A stretch of DNA of 64,000 nt from Allobosea sp. Root381 (GCF_001429395.1 NZ_LMJT01000042.1:116398-180397), one strand, 5' to 3'. Positions 42,995 through 51,693 are shown, counted from the first letter of the stretch. Program-made: numbers and translations. Notes: generated by a model not told the origin, from the letters alone.

Positions 42995-43693
42995 ATGGCT
43001 CTTCAGAACACTCGGCATCAGGACGCGGTCGACTCCATCGCCCGCTGGATCGTGCGAAACCGCTTCGGCGCGGAGGGGACACTACCGAACGAGGCAGATC
43101 TCGGGGCCGAGCTCGGAGTCAGCCGTACCGTCGTCCGCGAAGCCGTCAGGACCCTGACGGCAAAGGGGATGGTCTCTCCCAGACCGCGGCACGGGACACG
43201 GATCCAGCCACTTGAGAACTGGCAGCTGCTCGATGCGCAGGTGGTGGCATGGCGGACCGAGGCCGGCATGTCGCCGAACGTGATCGGCGATCTGATCGAT
43301 TTCCGCCTAGCGATCGAGCCTTTCGCGGCCGAGCGGGCGGCCAAGAGGACGGATTTTCCGATCGCCGTTCTCGAGGCCGCGTATACCGGGATGGCTGCGG
43401 CGGCCGATCTAGAACAGGTCTTCACCGAGGCCGACCTTGCTTTCCATGCGACGATCCTGCGCGGCACGCAGAACAGCTATTTCACGCACCTGATCCCGTT
43501 CGTGGAGAACGCGCTGCGCCTTTCGTTCCGGCTGTCGATCCGCGCTCCCGAGGACGCACATCGCGCGCTCCCCTTCCACCGCGCGGTCATCGAGGCGATC
43601 GCGGCGCGTGATAGCGCCAGGGCGCGCGAGGCGATGACGATCTTGGTCGAACAGGCCCGCACCGACATGCTCGACGGTATCGCTGAGGACTAG
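42995..43693 (+). CDS. FadR-subfamily GntR transcriptional regulator
   Basis: About 232 aa. N-terminal winged helix (LPNEADLGAELGVSRTVVRE and AVRTLTAKGMVSPRPRHGTR) and an FCD effector domain with the metal/carboxylate-binding pattern (DFRLAIEP, DLAFHATILRGTQN, HRALPFHRAVIEAI). Members near TRAP and enolase-superfamily genes respond to uronates and sugar acids. It is 6 nt upstream of dctQ, in the same operon. The 46-bp palindrome abutting its start is the likely autoregulatory site. Confidence 0.9.
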   Translation: MALQNTRHQDAVDSIARWIVRNRFGAEGTLPNEADLGAELGVSRTVVREAVRTLTAKGMVSPRPRHGTRIQPLENWQLLDAQVVAWRTEAGMSPNVIGDLIDFRLAIEPFAAERAAKRTDFPIAVLEAAYTGMAAAADLEQVFTEADLAFHATILRGTQNSYFTHLIPFVENALRLSFRLSIRAPEDAHRALPFHRAVIEAIAARDSARAREAMTILVEQARTDMLDGIAED

Positions 43694-43699
43694 CCGCCG

Positions 43700-44233
43700 A
43701 TGATCAAAACAGTCACCGACATGATCTTCCGTGGCCTCGAATTCATCTTGGTCGCACTACTCGCGGGCATGGTCGTCATGGTATTCGGCAATGTCGTGCT
43801 GCGCTACGGCTTCAACTCCGGCATCACGATCTCCGAAGAGCTGTCGCGCTACTTCTTCGTCTGGCTGACCTTCCTCGGCGCGATCGTCACCTTCCGCGAG
43901 AACAGCCATCTCGGCGTGGACATTATGCTGCGCCTGCTCGGCGGCAGGGGTCGACTCGCTTGCTACATCGTCGGCGACTTGATCATCATCTTCTGTTGCG
44001 CGATCTTCTTCTGGGGCACTTGGGTACAGGCGCCGATCAACGCGACGATGGAATCGCCGGTCGTCGGCGTCTCGATGCTGTGGGTCTACGGCATCGGCTT
44101 CTTCACCAGCATCGGCATCGGCCTCCTGGCAACGGCAAATCTCGTCTCGACACTGCGGTTCGGGGCCGATGCCCGCTTCGCGGCAGGCGATTTCGAAAGT
44201 GGCTCCCTCTCGCTGCGGGAGCGCATCGAATGA
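43700..44233 (+). CDS. dctQ: TRAP transporter small permease (DctQ)
   Basis: About 177 aa with four predicted helices and the family motif EELSRYFFVWLTFLGA, followed by REN-HLGVDI. It starts 6 nt after the regulator; its stop overlaps the DctM start (ATGA). It forms the membrane complex with DctM for Na+-driven uptake of an organic acid. Confidence 0.9.
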   Translation: MIKTVTDMIFRGLEFILVALLAGMVVMVFGNVVLRYGFNSGITISEELSRYFFVWLTFLGAIVTFRENSHLGVDIMLRLLGGRGRLACYIVGDLIIIFCCAIFFWGTWVQAPINATMESPVVGVSMLWVYGIGFFTSIGIGLLATANLVSTLRFGADARFAAGDFESGSLSLRERIE

Positions 44234-45507
44234 CCATCGTTGTCTTCATCGGGTCGCTGCTCGGAGCGATGTCGATCGGTATCCCGATCGCGTTCTGCCT
44301 GATCTTCTGCGGCATCGCGCTGATGGCCTATATGGACGTGTTTAATGCGCAGATCGTCGCGCAGAACCTGATCCAGGGCGCCGACACCTTCACCCTGCTC
44401 GCGATCCCCTTTTTCCTGCTGGCCGGCGAAATCATGAACCGCGGCGGGCTCTCCCGCCGGATCATCGAGTTCGCAGTGTCGCTCGTCGGGCATATCCGCG
44501 GCGGGCTCGGCATCGTCGCCATCGTCGCCTCGATCATCATGGCCAGCATCTCGGGCTCGGCTGCCGCCGATACCGCGGCGCTCGCCGCCATCCTAATCCC
44601 GATGATGCGGGATTCCGGCTATAATCTCGCGCGCTCGAGCGGCTTAATCGCCGCCGGCGGGATCATCGCCCCGGTGATCCCGCCATCGATCGCCTTCATC
44701 ATGTACGGCGTCGCGGCCAATGTCTCGATCGGCCAGCTTTTCTTGGGCGGCATCGTGCCGGGGCTAATGATGGGCGTCGGCCTGTTCGTCGCCTGGCAGA
44801 TCGTCGCGCGGCGCGACAAGGTCGCGGTGCTGCCGCGCCAGAGTGGGCGGGAGCGGCTCCGGGCGCTGACGCGCGCCGGCTGGGCCCTCCTCATGCCGGT
44901 GATCATCATGGGCGGCATCAGGTTCGGCATCTTCACGCCGACCGAGGCCGCGGTGGTGGCGGCGGTCTATGCGCTTTTCGTCAGCCTCGCGATCTATCGC
45001 GAAATGAAGATCCGCGATCTCTACGAGATCCTGCTCAACGCAGCGAAGATGACCTCGGTGGTGATGTTCCTCGTCGCGGCGTCGCTGGTCTCTGCCTGGC
45101 TGATCACGACCGCCAACATTCCGGCGGAGATCATGGGCCTGGTCGGCGGGTTGATCGAATATCCGACGCTGCTCCTGCTGGCGCTGATGGTGCTGGTCTT
45201 CCTGGTCGGCACCGCGCTCGACCTTGCACCGACGATCCTGATCCTCACGCCGGTGCTGATCCCGATCATCAAGCAGGCCGGGATCGACCCGGTCTATTTC
45301 GGGGTGCTGTTCATCATGAACAACGCCATAGGCCTGATCACGCCACCAGTCGGCGTCGTCCTGAACATCGTCAGCGGCGTGGCGCGCATCCCGCTCTGGG
45401 ATGTGATCAAGGGGGTGAATCCCTTCCTGATCGCGCATTGCATCGTGCTGACGCTGCTCGTGCTGTTCCCGCAGCTCGTCCTCGTGCCGCTCGCCTGGCT
45501 TCGCTAG
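44230..45507 (+). CDS. dctM: TRAP transporter large permease (DctM)
   Basis: About 425 aa, roughly 12 helices. Signatures: AIPFFLLAGEIMNRGGLS, SGSAAADTAALAAILIPMM, GIIAPVIPPSIAFIMYG, and NNAIGLITPPVGVVLN. The ATG at 44230 overlaps the dctQ stop by 4 bp, so the upstream extension is rejected. It is the transport subunit. Confidence 0.93.
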   Translation: MTIVVFIGSLLGAMSIGIPIAFCLIFCGIALMAYMDVFNAQIVAQNLIQGADTFTLLAIPFFLLAGEIMNRGGLSRRIIEFAVSLVGHIRGGLGIVAIVASIIMASISGSAAADTAALAAILIPMMRDSGYNLARSSGLIAAGGIIAPVIPPSIAFIMYGVAANVSIGQLFLGGIVPGLMMGVGLFVAWQIVARRDKVAVLPRQSGRERLRALTRAGWALLMPVIIMGGIRFGIFTPTEAAVVAAVYALFVSLAIYREMKIRDLYEILLNAAKMTSVVMFLVAASLVSAWLITTANIPAEIMGLVGGLIEYPTLLLLALMVLVFLVGTALDLAPTILILTPVLIPIIKQAGIDPVYFGVLFIMNNAIGLITPPVGVVLNIVSGVARIPLWDVIKGVNPFLIAHCIVLTLLVLFPQLVLVPLAWLR

Positions 45508-45554
45508 CGCCGCACGTCCATCCACCACAGCCCAAAAAGTCCAGGGAGGACACC

Positions 45555-46559
45555 ATGAAGACGCTTGCCCTTGCCGCGGGATTCGTTCTCGCGACCCTGC
45601 CAATCTCCGCTCAGGCCGAGATCAAGAACCGCACCATCCGTATCTCGGCCGGTGTCAACGAGGATCATCCGGTCGCCGGCGGGGTCAAGGTGATGACCCA
45701 GTGCATCGCCGAGAAGTCGGGCGGGAAGATCAAGATGACCGCCTTCTGGGGCGGCGCCCTTGGCACCGACCAGCAGCAGACCCAGTCGCTGCGCTCCGGC
45801 ACGCAGGAGATGACCATCACCTCGACCTCTCCGCTCGTCGGCATCCTGCCGGCGCTGGGCGCGTTCGACCTGCCGTTCATCTTCAAGAACGAGAAGGAGG
45901 CCGACGGTGTGCTGGACGGAGAGTTCGGCGCGGATATCTCGGCGATGCTGCCCTCGCGTGGCCTGATCAATCTTGCCTATTGGGAAAACGGCTTCCGCAA
46001 CCTCACCAATTCCCGCCGACCGGTGACGAAATGGGAGGATATCAGCGGGATGAAGGTCCGGGTGATGCAGAACGGCATCTTCATCGACACCTTCAACAAC
46101 ATGGGCGCGAATGCCGTGCCGATGTCCTTCGGCGAACTGTTCAGCGCGCTAGACACCAAGGCGATCGACGCCCAGGAAAACCCGTTCGTGACGATTGACT
46201 CGTCGAAATTCTACGAGGTCCAGAAGTATCTCAGCGTCACCAGGCACGCCTATACGCCCTATCTGGCGCTGTTCTCGAAGCCGATCTGGGACGGCTACTC
46301 GGCCGAGGAAAAGAAGATCCTGCAGGACTGCACCATCGCGGGCCGCGATGCGCAGCGTCGCATCGCTCGAGAGCAGTCCGCCGATGCCCTCGACAAGCTG
46401 AAGAAGCAAGGCATGCAGGTGGTCGAGTTCACCGAGGCCGAGCAGGCACGCATGCGCGACCACGCCAAGTCGGTGCTCGACAAGCATGCTCCGGCGATCG
46501 GCAAGGACACGGTCGCGAAGCTGCTCGCCGCCATCGACAAGGTGCGCGCCACCAACTGA
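45555..46559 (+). CDS. dctP: TRAP transporter periplasmic binding protein (DctP)
   Basis: About 334 aa. Signal peptide (to ISAQAE) then the DctP fold: RISAGVNEDHPVAGGVK, FWGGALGTDQQQTQSLRSG, a central WEDISGMKVRVMQNGIF with the ligand-binding Arg, and ENPFVTIDSSKFYEVQKYLS. AGGGAGGA lies 5 nt before the ATG. With the enolase-superfamily gene downstream, the ligand is probably a sugar acid. Confidence 0.92.
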   Translation: MKTLALAAGFVLATLPISAQAEIKNRTIRISAGVNEDHPVAGGVKVMTQCIAEKSGGKIKMTAFWGGALGTDQQQTQSLRSGTQEMTITSTSPLVGILPALGAFDLPFIFKNEKEADGVLDGEFGADISAMLPSRGLINLAYWENGFRNLTNSRRPVTKWEDISGMKVRVMQNGIFIDTFNNMGANAVPMSFGELFSALDTKAIDAQENPFVTIDSSKFYEVQKYLSVTRHAYTPYLALFSKPIWDGYSAEEKKILQDCTIAGRDAQRRIAREQSADALDKLKKQGMQVVEFTEAEQARMRDHAKSVLDKHAPAIGKDTVAKLLAAIDKVRATN

Positions 46560-46574
46560 GGCACTTTCCGATAC

Positions 46575-46602
46575 GGCCGGGCGGCGTCGGCGCCGCCCGG
46601 CC
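46575..46602 (+). repeat. Perfect 12-bp-arm intercistronic hairpin
   Basis: GGCCGGGCGGCG and CGCCGCCCGGCC enclose TCGG. Located between dctP and the enolase-superfamily gene, it may protect the dctP transcript or attenuate the downstream gene. Confidence 0.6.
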
Positions 46603-46630
46603 TTCCGCAGTCCCAAAAGAGAGACCGATC

Positions 46631-47719
46631 ATGTCAGCCATCGAGAATGTCGAAGCCGGCTTCTATCTCATTCCCCTGCCGCAGGTTCTGAGCGACAGCA
46701 TGCATGGCGAGATACCGGCCTTCCAGCTGAATACGGTCGTAGTGACCGACAAGGACGGCGCCAGCGGCGTCGGCTACACCTATACGGTCGGCCGCAACGG
46801 CGCGGCGGTCGATGCGATCCTCCGCCGCGAGATGGGCGAGATGCTTGTCGGCCAAGAGGCCGACCGGATCGAATATCTCTGGCAGAAGATGTGGTGGGGG
46901 CTGCATTACGGTGGCCGCGGTGGCCCGAGCATGCTGGCGATCTCGGCCGTCGACATGGCTTTGTGGGATCTCAAGGCCAAGAAGCTCGCCTTGCCGCTGT
47001 GGAACCTACTTGGCGGCTACGACGACGAAGTGCCCTGCTATGCAGGCGGCGTCGATCTCGACTTTAGCCTGGAGGCGTTGCTGGCGCAGACCGACCGCAA
47101 TCTCGAGAAGGGCTTCCGCGCCATCAAGATGAAGGTCGGTCGGGCGCGGCTTTCGGAGGATGTCGAGCGCGTCAAGGCAATGCGCGCCCATCTCGGCGCC
47201 GATTTCCCGTTGATGGCCGACGCCAATATGAAGTGGAGCGTCGACGAGGCGATCCGCGCCGCCCGCGCGCTGCAGCCGGCGGAGTTGGTCTGGCTCGAGG
47301 AGCCGACGATTCCGGACGACCCCGCAGGCCACGCGCGGATCGTGCGCGAAGGCGGTGTGCCGATCGCGGCGGGCGAAAACCTGCGCACGCCTTGGGAGTT
47401 CAAGCTCTACATGGCCGAGGGCGCCGTCACCTTCCCCGAGCCGGACGTCACGAATTGCGGCGGTGTCACCGGCTTCATGAAGATCGCGCGGCTGGCCGAG
47501 GCGTTCAACCTGCCGGTCACCTCGCACGGTGCCCATGACGTCACGGTGCATCTGCTCGCCGCCTGCCCGAACCGCTCCTATCTCGAGGTCCACAGCTTCG
47601 GCCTCGACCGCTACATCGCTGAGCCCCTGGTCATCCGGGACGGCAACGCGCTCGCCCCGAACCGGCCCGGCCACGGCGTGGAATTTGACTGGGGTGCGCT
47701 GAGCAAGCTGAACGGCTGA
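46631..47719 (+). CDS. Mandelate racemase/MLE-family enzyme (sugar-acid dehydratase-like)
   Basis: About 362 aa. The barrel carries IKMKVG (KxK base), PLMADAN, WLEEP and AAGENLR as the three metal ligands, and SHGAHD on the opposite side, the pattern of mandelate racemase-type enzymes that dehydrate or epimerise aldaric/aldonic acids. It is a different subgroup from the enzyme at 1021-2220 (which has E-F-H). It is the last gene of the FadR-TRAP operon and should act on the imported acid. Confidence 0.88.
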   Translation: MSAIENVEAGFYLIPLPQVLSDSMHGEIPAFQLNTVVVTDKDGASGVGYTYTVGRNGAAVDAILRREMGEMLVGQEADRIEYLWQKMWWGLHYGGRGGPSMLAISAVDMALWDLKAKKLALPLWNLLGGYDDEVPCYAGGVDLDFSLEALLAQTDRNLEKGFRAIKMKVGRARLSEDVERVKAMRAHLGADFPLMADANMKWSVDEAIRAARALQPAELVWLEEPTIPDDPAGHARIVREGGVPIAAGENLRTPWEFKLYMAEGAVTFPEPDVTNCGGVTGFMKIARLAEAFNLPVTSHGAHDVTVHLLAACPNRSYLEVHSFGLDRYIAEPLVIRDGNALAPNRPGHGVEFDWGALSKLNG

Positions 47720-47779
47720 GCGCGGCGAGGTGAACTGCACCGTCAGCGCGATCGGCAGCGCTGATGGTTGATCGAGGAC

Positions 47780-48239
47780 ATGACCATCCGCCAGTTCGGC
47801 GCTCATACGCAGCGCGGCTATGCCGGCAGGTCCGCGCGTTCACCGCCTTCCTCGGATTGCCGCCGGATCGGGCCGAGCCGAAGGATCTGCGGCGCTACCC
47901 GCTTCACCTGGCTTCGCTGGAGGCAAACTATGCTCGGATGAACCTGGCCTGCACCGCGCTACGGTTCTTCTTCCACGTCACGCCGGGCCGGACCGGCTTT
48001 GGAGACCGCATGGCGCGGATCCCAACGCCGGAGCGGCTTCGGGTCGCGCCGGACACGCAGGAGGTCGCGCGCTCCTGGCCCATGCGCGGAGCCTGAAGGA
48101 CCGGGGCGCGCTCAGTATCGCCTATGGCTGCGGCCGGCGTGTCTCGCTGATCACCAACCTCAAGGTCGCCGACATCGACAGCGCCCGCATGCTGATCCGG
48201 GTCGAGCAGGACAACCCGCTCGGTGGTCTACCGGGTAAC
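47780..48239 (+). pseudogene. Tyrosine recombinase/integrase, frameshifted
   Basis: Three frames in succession give a XerD-like N-terminal region: MTIRQFGAHTQRGYAG, then RQVRAFTAFLGLPPDRAEPK through NLACTALRFFFHVTPGRTG, then LKDRGALSIAYGCGRRVSLI and LKVADIDSARMLIRVEQ. This is the SAM-like domain and the start of the catalytic domain with one Arg region; the C-terminal RHRY part is lost. Two frameshifts and truncation make it inactive. It resembles recombinases found with IS91-type elements and marks the left edge of the island. Confidence 0.75.
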
Positions 48240-48318
48240 GTCGGCCGCCGGCAACCCCTCTGTAGCCGTATCTGCCTTCATAGATATGCGCGCTGACCCT
48301 GAAGAGGGCGGCTGCCAT

Positions 48319-48546
48319 CTAGTGGTAGACGACAGCCGTACGCCCGAGATCATCGATGAGGAGTGCATCGAACGCTTTAAGCAACCGCCGGATGAGGCGC
48401 TCTACCGCCGCGTCTGTGTAGACAACGACGGACCACGCCTTTGACGCACCGTCGAATTTGACCTGGTCAGGACCGAGATCCTTGAGCACCTGGTTCAGGG
48501 CCGGATCGAACGGAAACACCACCAGGGCTCGGCGGCAAGGTCCATG
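48319..48546 (-). CDS. ORF with a HARP-like motif, probably partial
   Basis: The minus-strand frame contains ALVVFPFDPALNQVLKDLG, then a Lys-Phe-Asp and KAWSVVVYTDAAVERL, resembling the HARP/SMARCAL1-type DNA-annealing motif (a F-P-Y-D-P start and a K-x-W in the second half). The ORF stays open upstream to 48765, but its upstream part lacks a good start and overlaps the dispersed repeat. A frameshift is possible. Function unknown; it may be a remnant of a larger plasmid- or phage-type protein. Confidence 0.35.
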   Translation of the reverse strand, partial: HGPCRRALVVFPFDPALNQVLKDLGPDQVKFDGASKAWSVVVYTDAAVERLIRRLLKAFDALLIDDLGRTAVVYH

Positions 48547-48633
48547 GGCGCGGGAGCTGTGCCTCCATGCATCAGGTTGAACCTGCAGCTTCACGAAAGC
48601 GACGGCGGCATCATCGACGAGATTCAGCTGCTC

Positions 48634-48679
48634 GGCCAATCGCGAGAAGACGTGCGATCGGTCTCCTCCCGAGGATGAC
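48634..48679. repeat. 46-bp dispersed repeat, copy 2
   Basis: Matches the element at 30686-30731 with three differences. Here it is preceded in the plus frame by a 44-codon ORF from ATG 48544 (ending GQSREDVRSVSSRG), while at copy 1 a stop codon precedes it. No similarity continues beyond it on either side. Confidence 0.6.
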
Positions 48680-48761
48680 AGCACTGCGTCGAGATCGATG
48701 TGCCACCGCCTGCAATCGATGCCGACTGCGTGAATGGTTCGGCGCCGCGGCATGGTTGGGC

Positions 48762-49256
48762 TCATGAATGCCTGGGGCGAGCCGCGCTTGCGGTGTCACT
48801 TGCGGCGGCGACCTTAGACTCAATGGCTTGGCCGAGCTCGACGGCGGCACGGCCGTCATTGGCTGGCACACCATTCACCTTCATCAGCAGAATGCCGATC
48901 AACATTCCGAAGATGGCCGCGGTCGCCAAGCCGAGGCTGATCTCCATCCAGAATGCCTTAACGAGCTCCCAAGGTCGACGCCTCTTCTCGAAGTTCTTGC
49001 GCTCCTCCAAGAGTCCGGCGGCTTCTTCCTTGAACACCTCGGCAGCCTGGAGCAACGCGATCTGGGCATCACGGGAGTGCTCGACGGTTGCGTGCTGAAG
49101 AACCAGGATCTTGAACAGAGGATCGCCTGCGTCGATACCGACAGCGTCGGCCAGCATGGCCAAGCGCCTATCGTCGTGCGCCTCGGCCATCGCCTTCCGG
49201 GCATTGTTCGACATGTTGCGCGCAGCGATGAGGCTGACGGTGTTGATCTGGCTCAT
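48762..49256 (-). CDS. C-terminally anchored coiled-coil membrane protein
   Basis: About 164 aa. Residues 1-100 are charged and helical with heptad-like spacing (ALLQAAEVFKEEAAGLLEER); a single hydrophobic segment follows (ISLGLATAAIFGMLIGILLM), then a short polar tail. No family recognised. The start overlaps the ParA-like stop by 4 bp (ATGA), so it is the last gene of that operon. It could tether a ParA-driven cargo or a conjugation/partition complex to the membrane; that is inference from the topology and operon. Confidence 0.65.
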   Translation of the reverse strand: MSQINTVSLIAARNMSNNARKAMAEAHDDRRLAMLADAVGIDAGDPLFKILVLQHATVEHSRDAQIALLQAAEVFKEEAAGLLEERKNFEKRRRPWELVKAFWMEISLGLATAAIFGMLIGILLMKVNGVPANDGRAAVELGQAIESKVAAASDTASAARPRHS

Positions 49257-50200
49257 CGAGAAATCCTCCCGAACTTGAACACTCTCTCAAATTCGGCCCG
49301 CATGGACTTACGCCACTCCTGCAGCTGGTGCCGGTCGAAAAGCCCGAACCGTGGATCCTGGGCCAAAGTGCCGAAAGGCACCTTGTCCTGCTCAAGCCGA
49401 TTCATCAGCGCCATGGGCCCTACCGGCATCACCAGCGTCCGCCCCTGCGCCTCGATTTCGCTGCGAATGTCGCTGTTGGCCCAGTCCTTGAAGTCAGCGA
49501 TCTCGTTTCGGGCTGCCTCCTTGAGGTTGAGGACGGGATGAACGCGCGCATCAGGCATCATGCGCCGGAAATCGGACAGTTCATCGACGCTCTGCTTCTG
49601 GCTGTTCATGAGGAAAAAGACCGTCAGCTCATAGCCCAAGATCTTGAGCGCCTCTTTGAGAACCCCACCGTGTTCATCGAAGGGCTGGGTCATTCCTGCA
49701 GGCGTGTTCACGACGATCAGATACTGTCCGGCCGCCATGATCTTCAGCAGATTCTCCATGCCCTCCTGGAGGGCCAAATCCAGCGCGATGACGCGCAGTT
49801 CCGCCATGTTCTTGAAGGTCGGGCCCACATCTTTGTTTCGGCGGTCGCTTTCGATCACGATGAACCTGTGGCCGAACTCCATCGCGATCTCGATGAAGCT
49901 GGCGCATTCGGTCGATTTACCAACCCCGCCCTTGAACCCCGAAACCATGATCAGGCGCCCCCCAGTGGCGAGCGCCTCCCGATCGAACTCGGCATCTCCG
50001 AAGTAGGGGTCGTAACCCTTATTCCGCTTGAAATCGGCCACGTAGTGATCGAAGGCGGCGAAGAGGTCATCATCGCCTTCAGAATCTGACGACGCAGCAT
50101 CCGCCGTCGCATTTTCGGCGAGAGACAGATCGATGGGGTTGCCGAAGCCATCATACGTGGCTTTCGGCTTGACGTTGCGAAGCGGCGGTCGAAGTTTCAC
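49253..50200 (-). CDS. ParA/MinD-like P-loop ATPase
   Basis: About 315 aa. An 80-residue acidic N-terminal extension precedes a deviant Walker A GFKGGVGKST (88-97) with the signature Lys90. An Arg/Asp-rich IESDRRNKD follows, and the expected DTPAG is VNTPAG, with Asn in place of the conserved Asp. The C-terminus is helical (RHQLQEWRKSMRAEFERVF). The start is GTG at 50200 with GAGGAGATC upstream. Plasmid partition and stability ATPases (ParA, StbB-like) have this build. It is third of four genes in the operon; the altered Asp may change ATP hydrolysis. Confidence 0.75.
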   Translation of the reverse strand: MKLRPPLRNVKPKATYDGFGNPIDLSLAENATADAASSDSEGDDDLFAAFDHYVADFKRNKGYDPYFGDAEFDREALATGGRLIMVSGFKGGVGKSTECASFIEIAMEFGHRFIVIESDRRNKDVGPTFKNMAELRVIALDLALQEGMENLLKIMAAGQYLIVVNTPAGMTQPFDEHGGVLKEALKILGYELTVFFLMNSQKQSVDELSDFRRMMPDARVHPVLNLKEAARNEIADFKDWANSDIRSEIEAQGRTLVMPVGPMALMNRLEQDKVPFGTLAQDPRFGLFDRHQLQEWRKSMRAEFERVFKFGRISR

Positions 50201-50220
50201 TTTTGATCTCCTCGTCTGAG

Positions 50221-50784
50221 TTAGAGCTCGAAGGTTCCGGACTCGTCTTTGCGGACGGGCACCGATCCCAGTTTGCGGAGAAGCCGGTCGAGGTCGCTGA
50301 CCTTGGCGGGCTCGTTCGACTGGGCGCTCGTAGGCGCCTCGGTCTTGGGCGGCTGTTTCAGTTCACTGCTTTCGGCTTTCAGGTCGGCCACGGCCTGCGA
50401 TCGCGCGCAGGCGACCGCCGTGCATTCAGAAGAAAATTCCATGAGATCGTCGCGAGGCAGGCCAGCGACATTCACCCCATCGCGGATAAGGTGATAGACG
50501 GTCACCCCACGTTCGGCCGCAAACAGGGATGCCTCGTCGAGCGAGAATTCGTGCATGCTGGACAGACGAGGAAGGTGAGGCGCGAGGAAATCAGACAGTT
50601 CGCCGGCTTGGCCTGCGAGGATAAGCCTCTTTTCCAGATCGGTCGGCTTGGCCTTGCGCTTGCTCTTGGCGGGAGCCGCGCCGGCATTGCCTCCACGGGG
50701 CGTCAGGGGGCCGCTCGCCACGTCCAGGAGCGCCTGGGTCCGTCCAGGCTTGAACAGGTCAAGGAAGCTCTTGCGGTTAGCCAT
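50221..50784 (-). CDS. Hypothetical protein upstream of the ParA-like gene
   Basis: About 187 aa. The N-terminus is basic (MANRKSFLDLFKPGRTQALL, then KSKRKAKPTDLEKRL); the middle is a small alpha/beta region (ASLFAAERGVTVYHLIRDG) and the C-terminus is disordered, ending LDRLLRKLGSVPVRKDE. No recognised domain. Its position before a ParA-like ATPase is where DNA-binding partition partners are often encoded, but no HTH or ribbon-helix-helix is obvious. The start overlaps the preceding gene's stop by 8 bp. Confidence 0.6.
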   Translation of the reverse strand: MANRKSFLDLFKPGRTQALLDVASGPLTPRGGNAGAAPAKSKRKAKPTDLEKRLILAGQAGELSDFLAPHLPRLSSMHEFSLDEASLFAAERGVTVYHLIRDGVNVAGLPRDDLMEFSSECTAVACARSQAVADLKAESSELKQPPKTEAPTSAQSNEPAKVSDLDRLLRKLGSVPVRKDESGTFEL

Positions 50785-51376
50785 GGCGCAGCTTCTTCTC
50801 GACCCGCGCCTTCGCCACTTTGGACAGCCTGCCGGCGATCACCGCGTTCAGCGCGGCATCCATGGCCTCGACGATGGCCGCGCACACTGCCGTTCTGACA
50901 ACATCGCGACGCGCTGATCGGCGGGATCGTTCCTTCTGCGGCTTATGATGGAGCCCCATCACATCGGTAGCGAAGGCCAGGAGATGAACCGAAATGCGGC
51001 GGCCAACCTCGCCCTCGATGACACCCAGCTGGGCTGCCAGCAGGGCGTCGACGAGCTCTCGCATGGCCTGCTCGTCTATCACGGGCTGGTGCTGGCAGTT
51101 GTAGCGCGGATCGTGGATGGAGCTGAGGCTCTGGCGATGAAGCTCGAGGAGCGTCGGCAGGACTGGCACGATGTCCAACGCCACGCCATCGGCAGCAATC
51201 GCCCCTGACGCTTGCTGGTGAAAGCGCCGGTGACGATTGGCGAGATTATCCAGGTACGAGACCATATTGAACCGATTCTGAGCGCACTCCCTCATCCGGC
51301 GCACGGCAAGGCTTGCCGGCTCCGTCTGACGGGCTGAGGTGGTGAAGAGAGGCGGTTGGAAGCCGCTTATCGCCAA
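50777..51376 (-). CDS. Hypothetical protein, first gene of the ParA operon
   Basis: About 199 aa if the TTG at 51376 is used; ATG at 51295 (about 172 aa) is an alternative and neither has a strong ribosome-binding site. Mostly helical (MVSYLDNLANRHRRFHQQAS; ELVDALLAAQLGVIEGEVG) with a very basic C-terminal half (KPQKERSRRSARRDVV, KVAKARVEKKLRHG) that may bind nucleic acid. No family recognised. The IS5-family element lies about 330 nt upstream and may have displaced the native promoter. Confidence 0.55.
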   Translation of the reverse strand: MAISGFQPPLFTTSARQTEPASLAVRRMRECAQNRFNMVSYLDNLANRHRRFHQQASGAIAADGVALDIVPVLPTLLELHRQSLSSIHDPRYNCQHQPVIDEQAMRELVDALLAAQLGVIEGEVGRRISVHLLAFATDVMGLHHKPQKERSRRSARRDVVRTAVCAAIVEAMDAALNAVIAGRLSKVAKARVEKKLRHG

Positions 51377-51693
51377 ATATGGACTAGAAAGCTGATCCGT
51401 CCAGCGATGTTTCGGGTCTGTTCCACATTTTCACTTTTTGCGAATCAGGATGCGCGAAATCGCCGGGCGACTGCATCGATCTTCGCCAAACGTCAACCGC
51501 CCCTGAGCAAAACTCGAGTGAAAATTCGGTACACTCGGGCTGATTTAATTAGCCGGGAGATTTAACCGCAATGACGGCGATCTCGCTAACATCGCTCGCG
51601 CACTGCACACCCGTTTTCCGACGACCACGGACCGAGGGCATATGTCGAGTGCGTGCTGTAGATTTCTGTTCCGCCAACGGTCATTCCCGTCCG
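51377..51693. other. Upstream region of the ParA operon, no gene seen
   Basis: About 317 nt with AT-rich patches (around 51415-51440 and 51530-51570) that could hold the operon promoter, bordered by the IS5-family element. No ORF with a recognisable domain and no clear palindrome. Confidence 0.4.

Noticed and set aside
48544..48678. 44-codon plus-strand ORF ending in the dispersed repeat
   Set aside because: No ribosome-binding site; listed only as the context of the 46-bp repeat.
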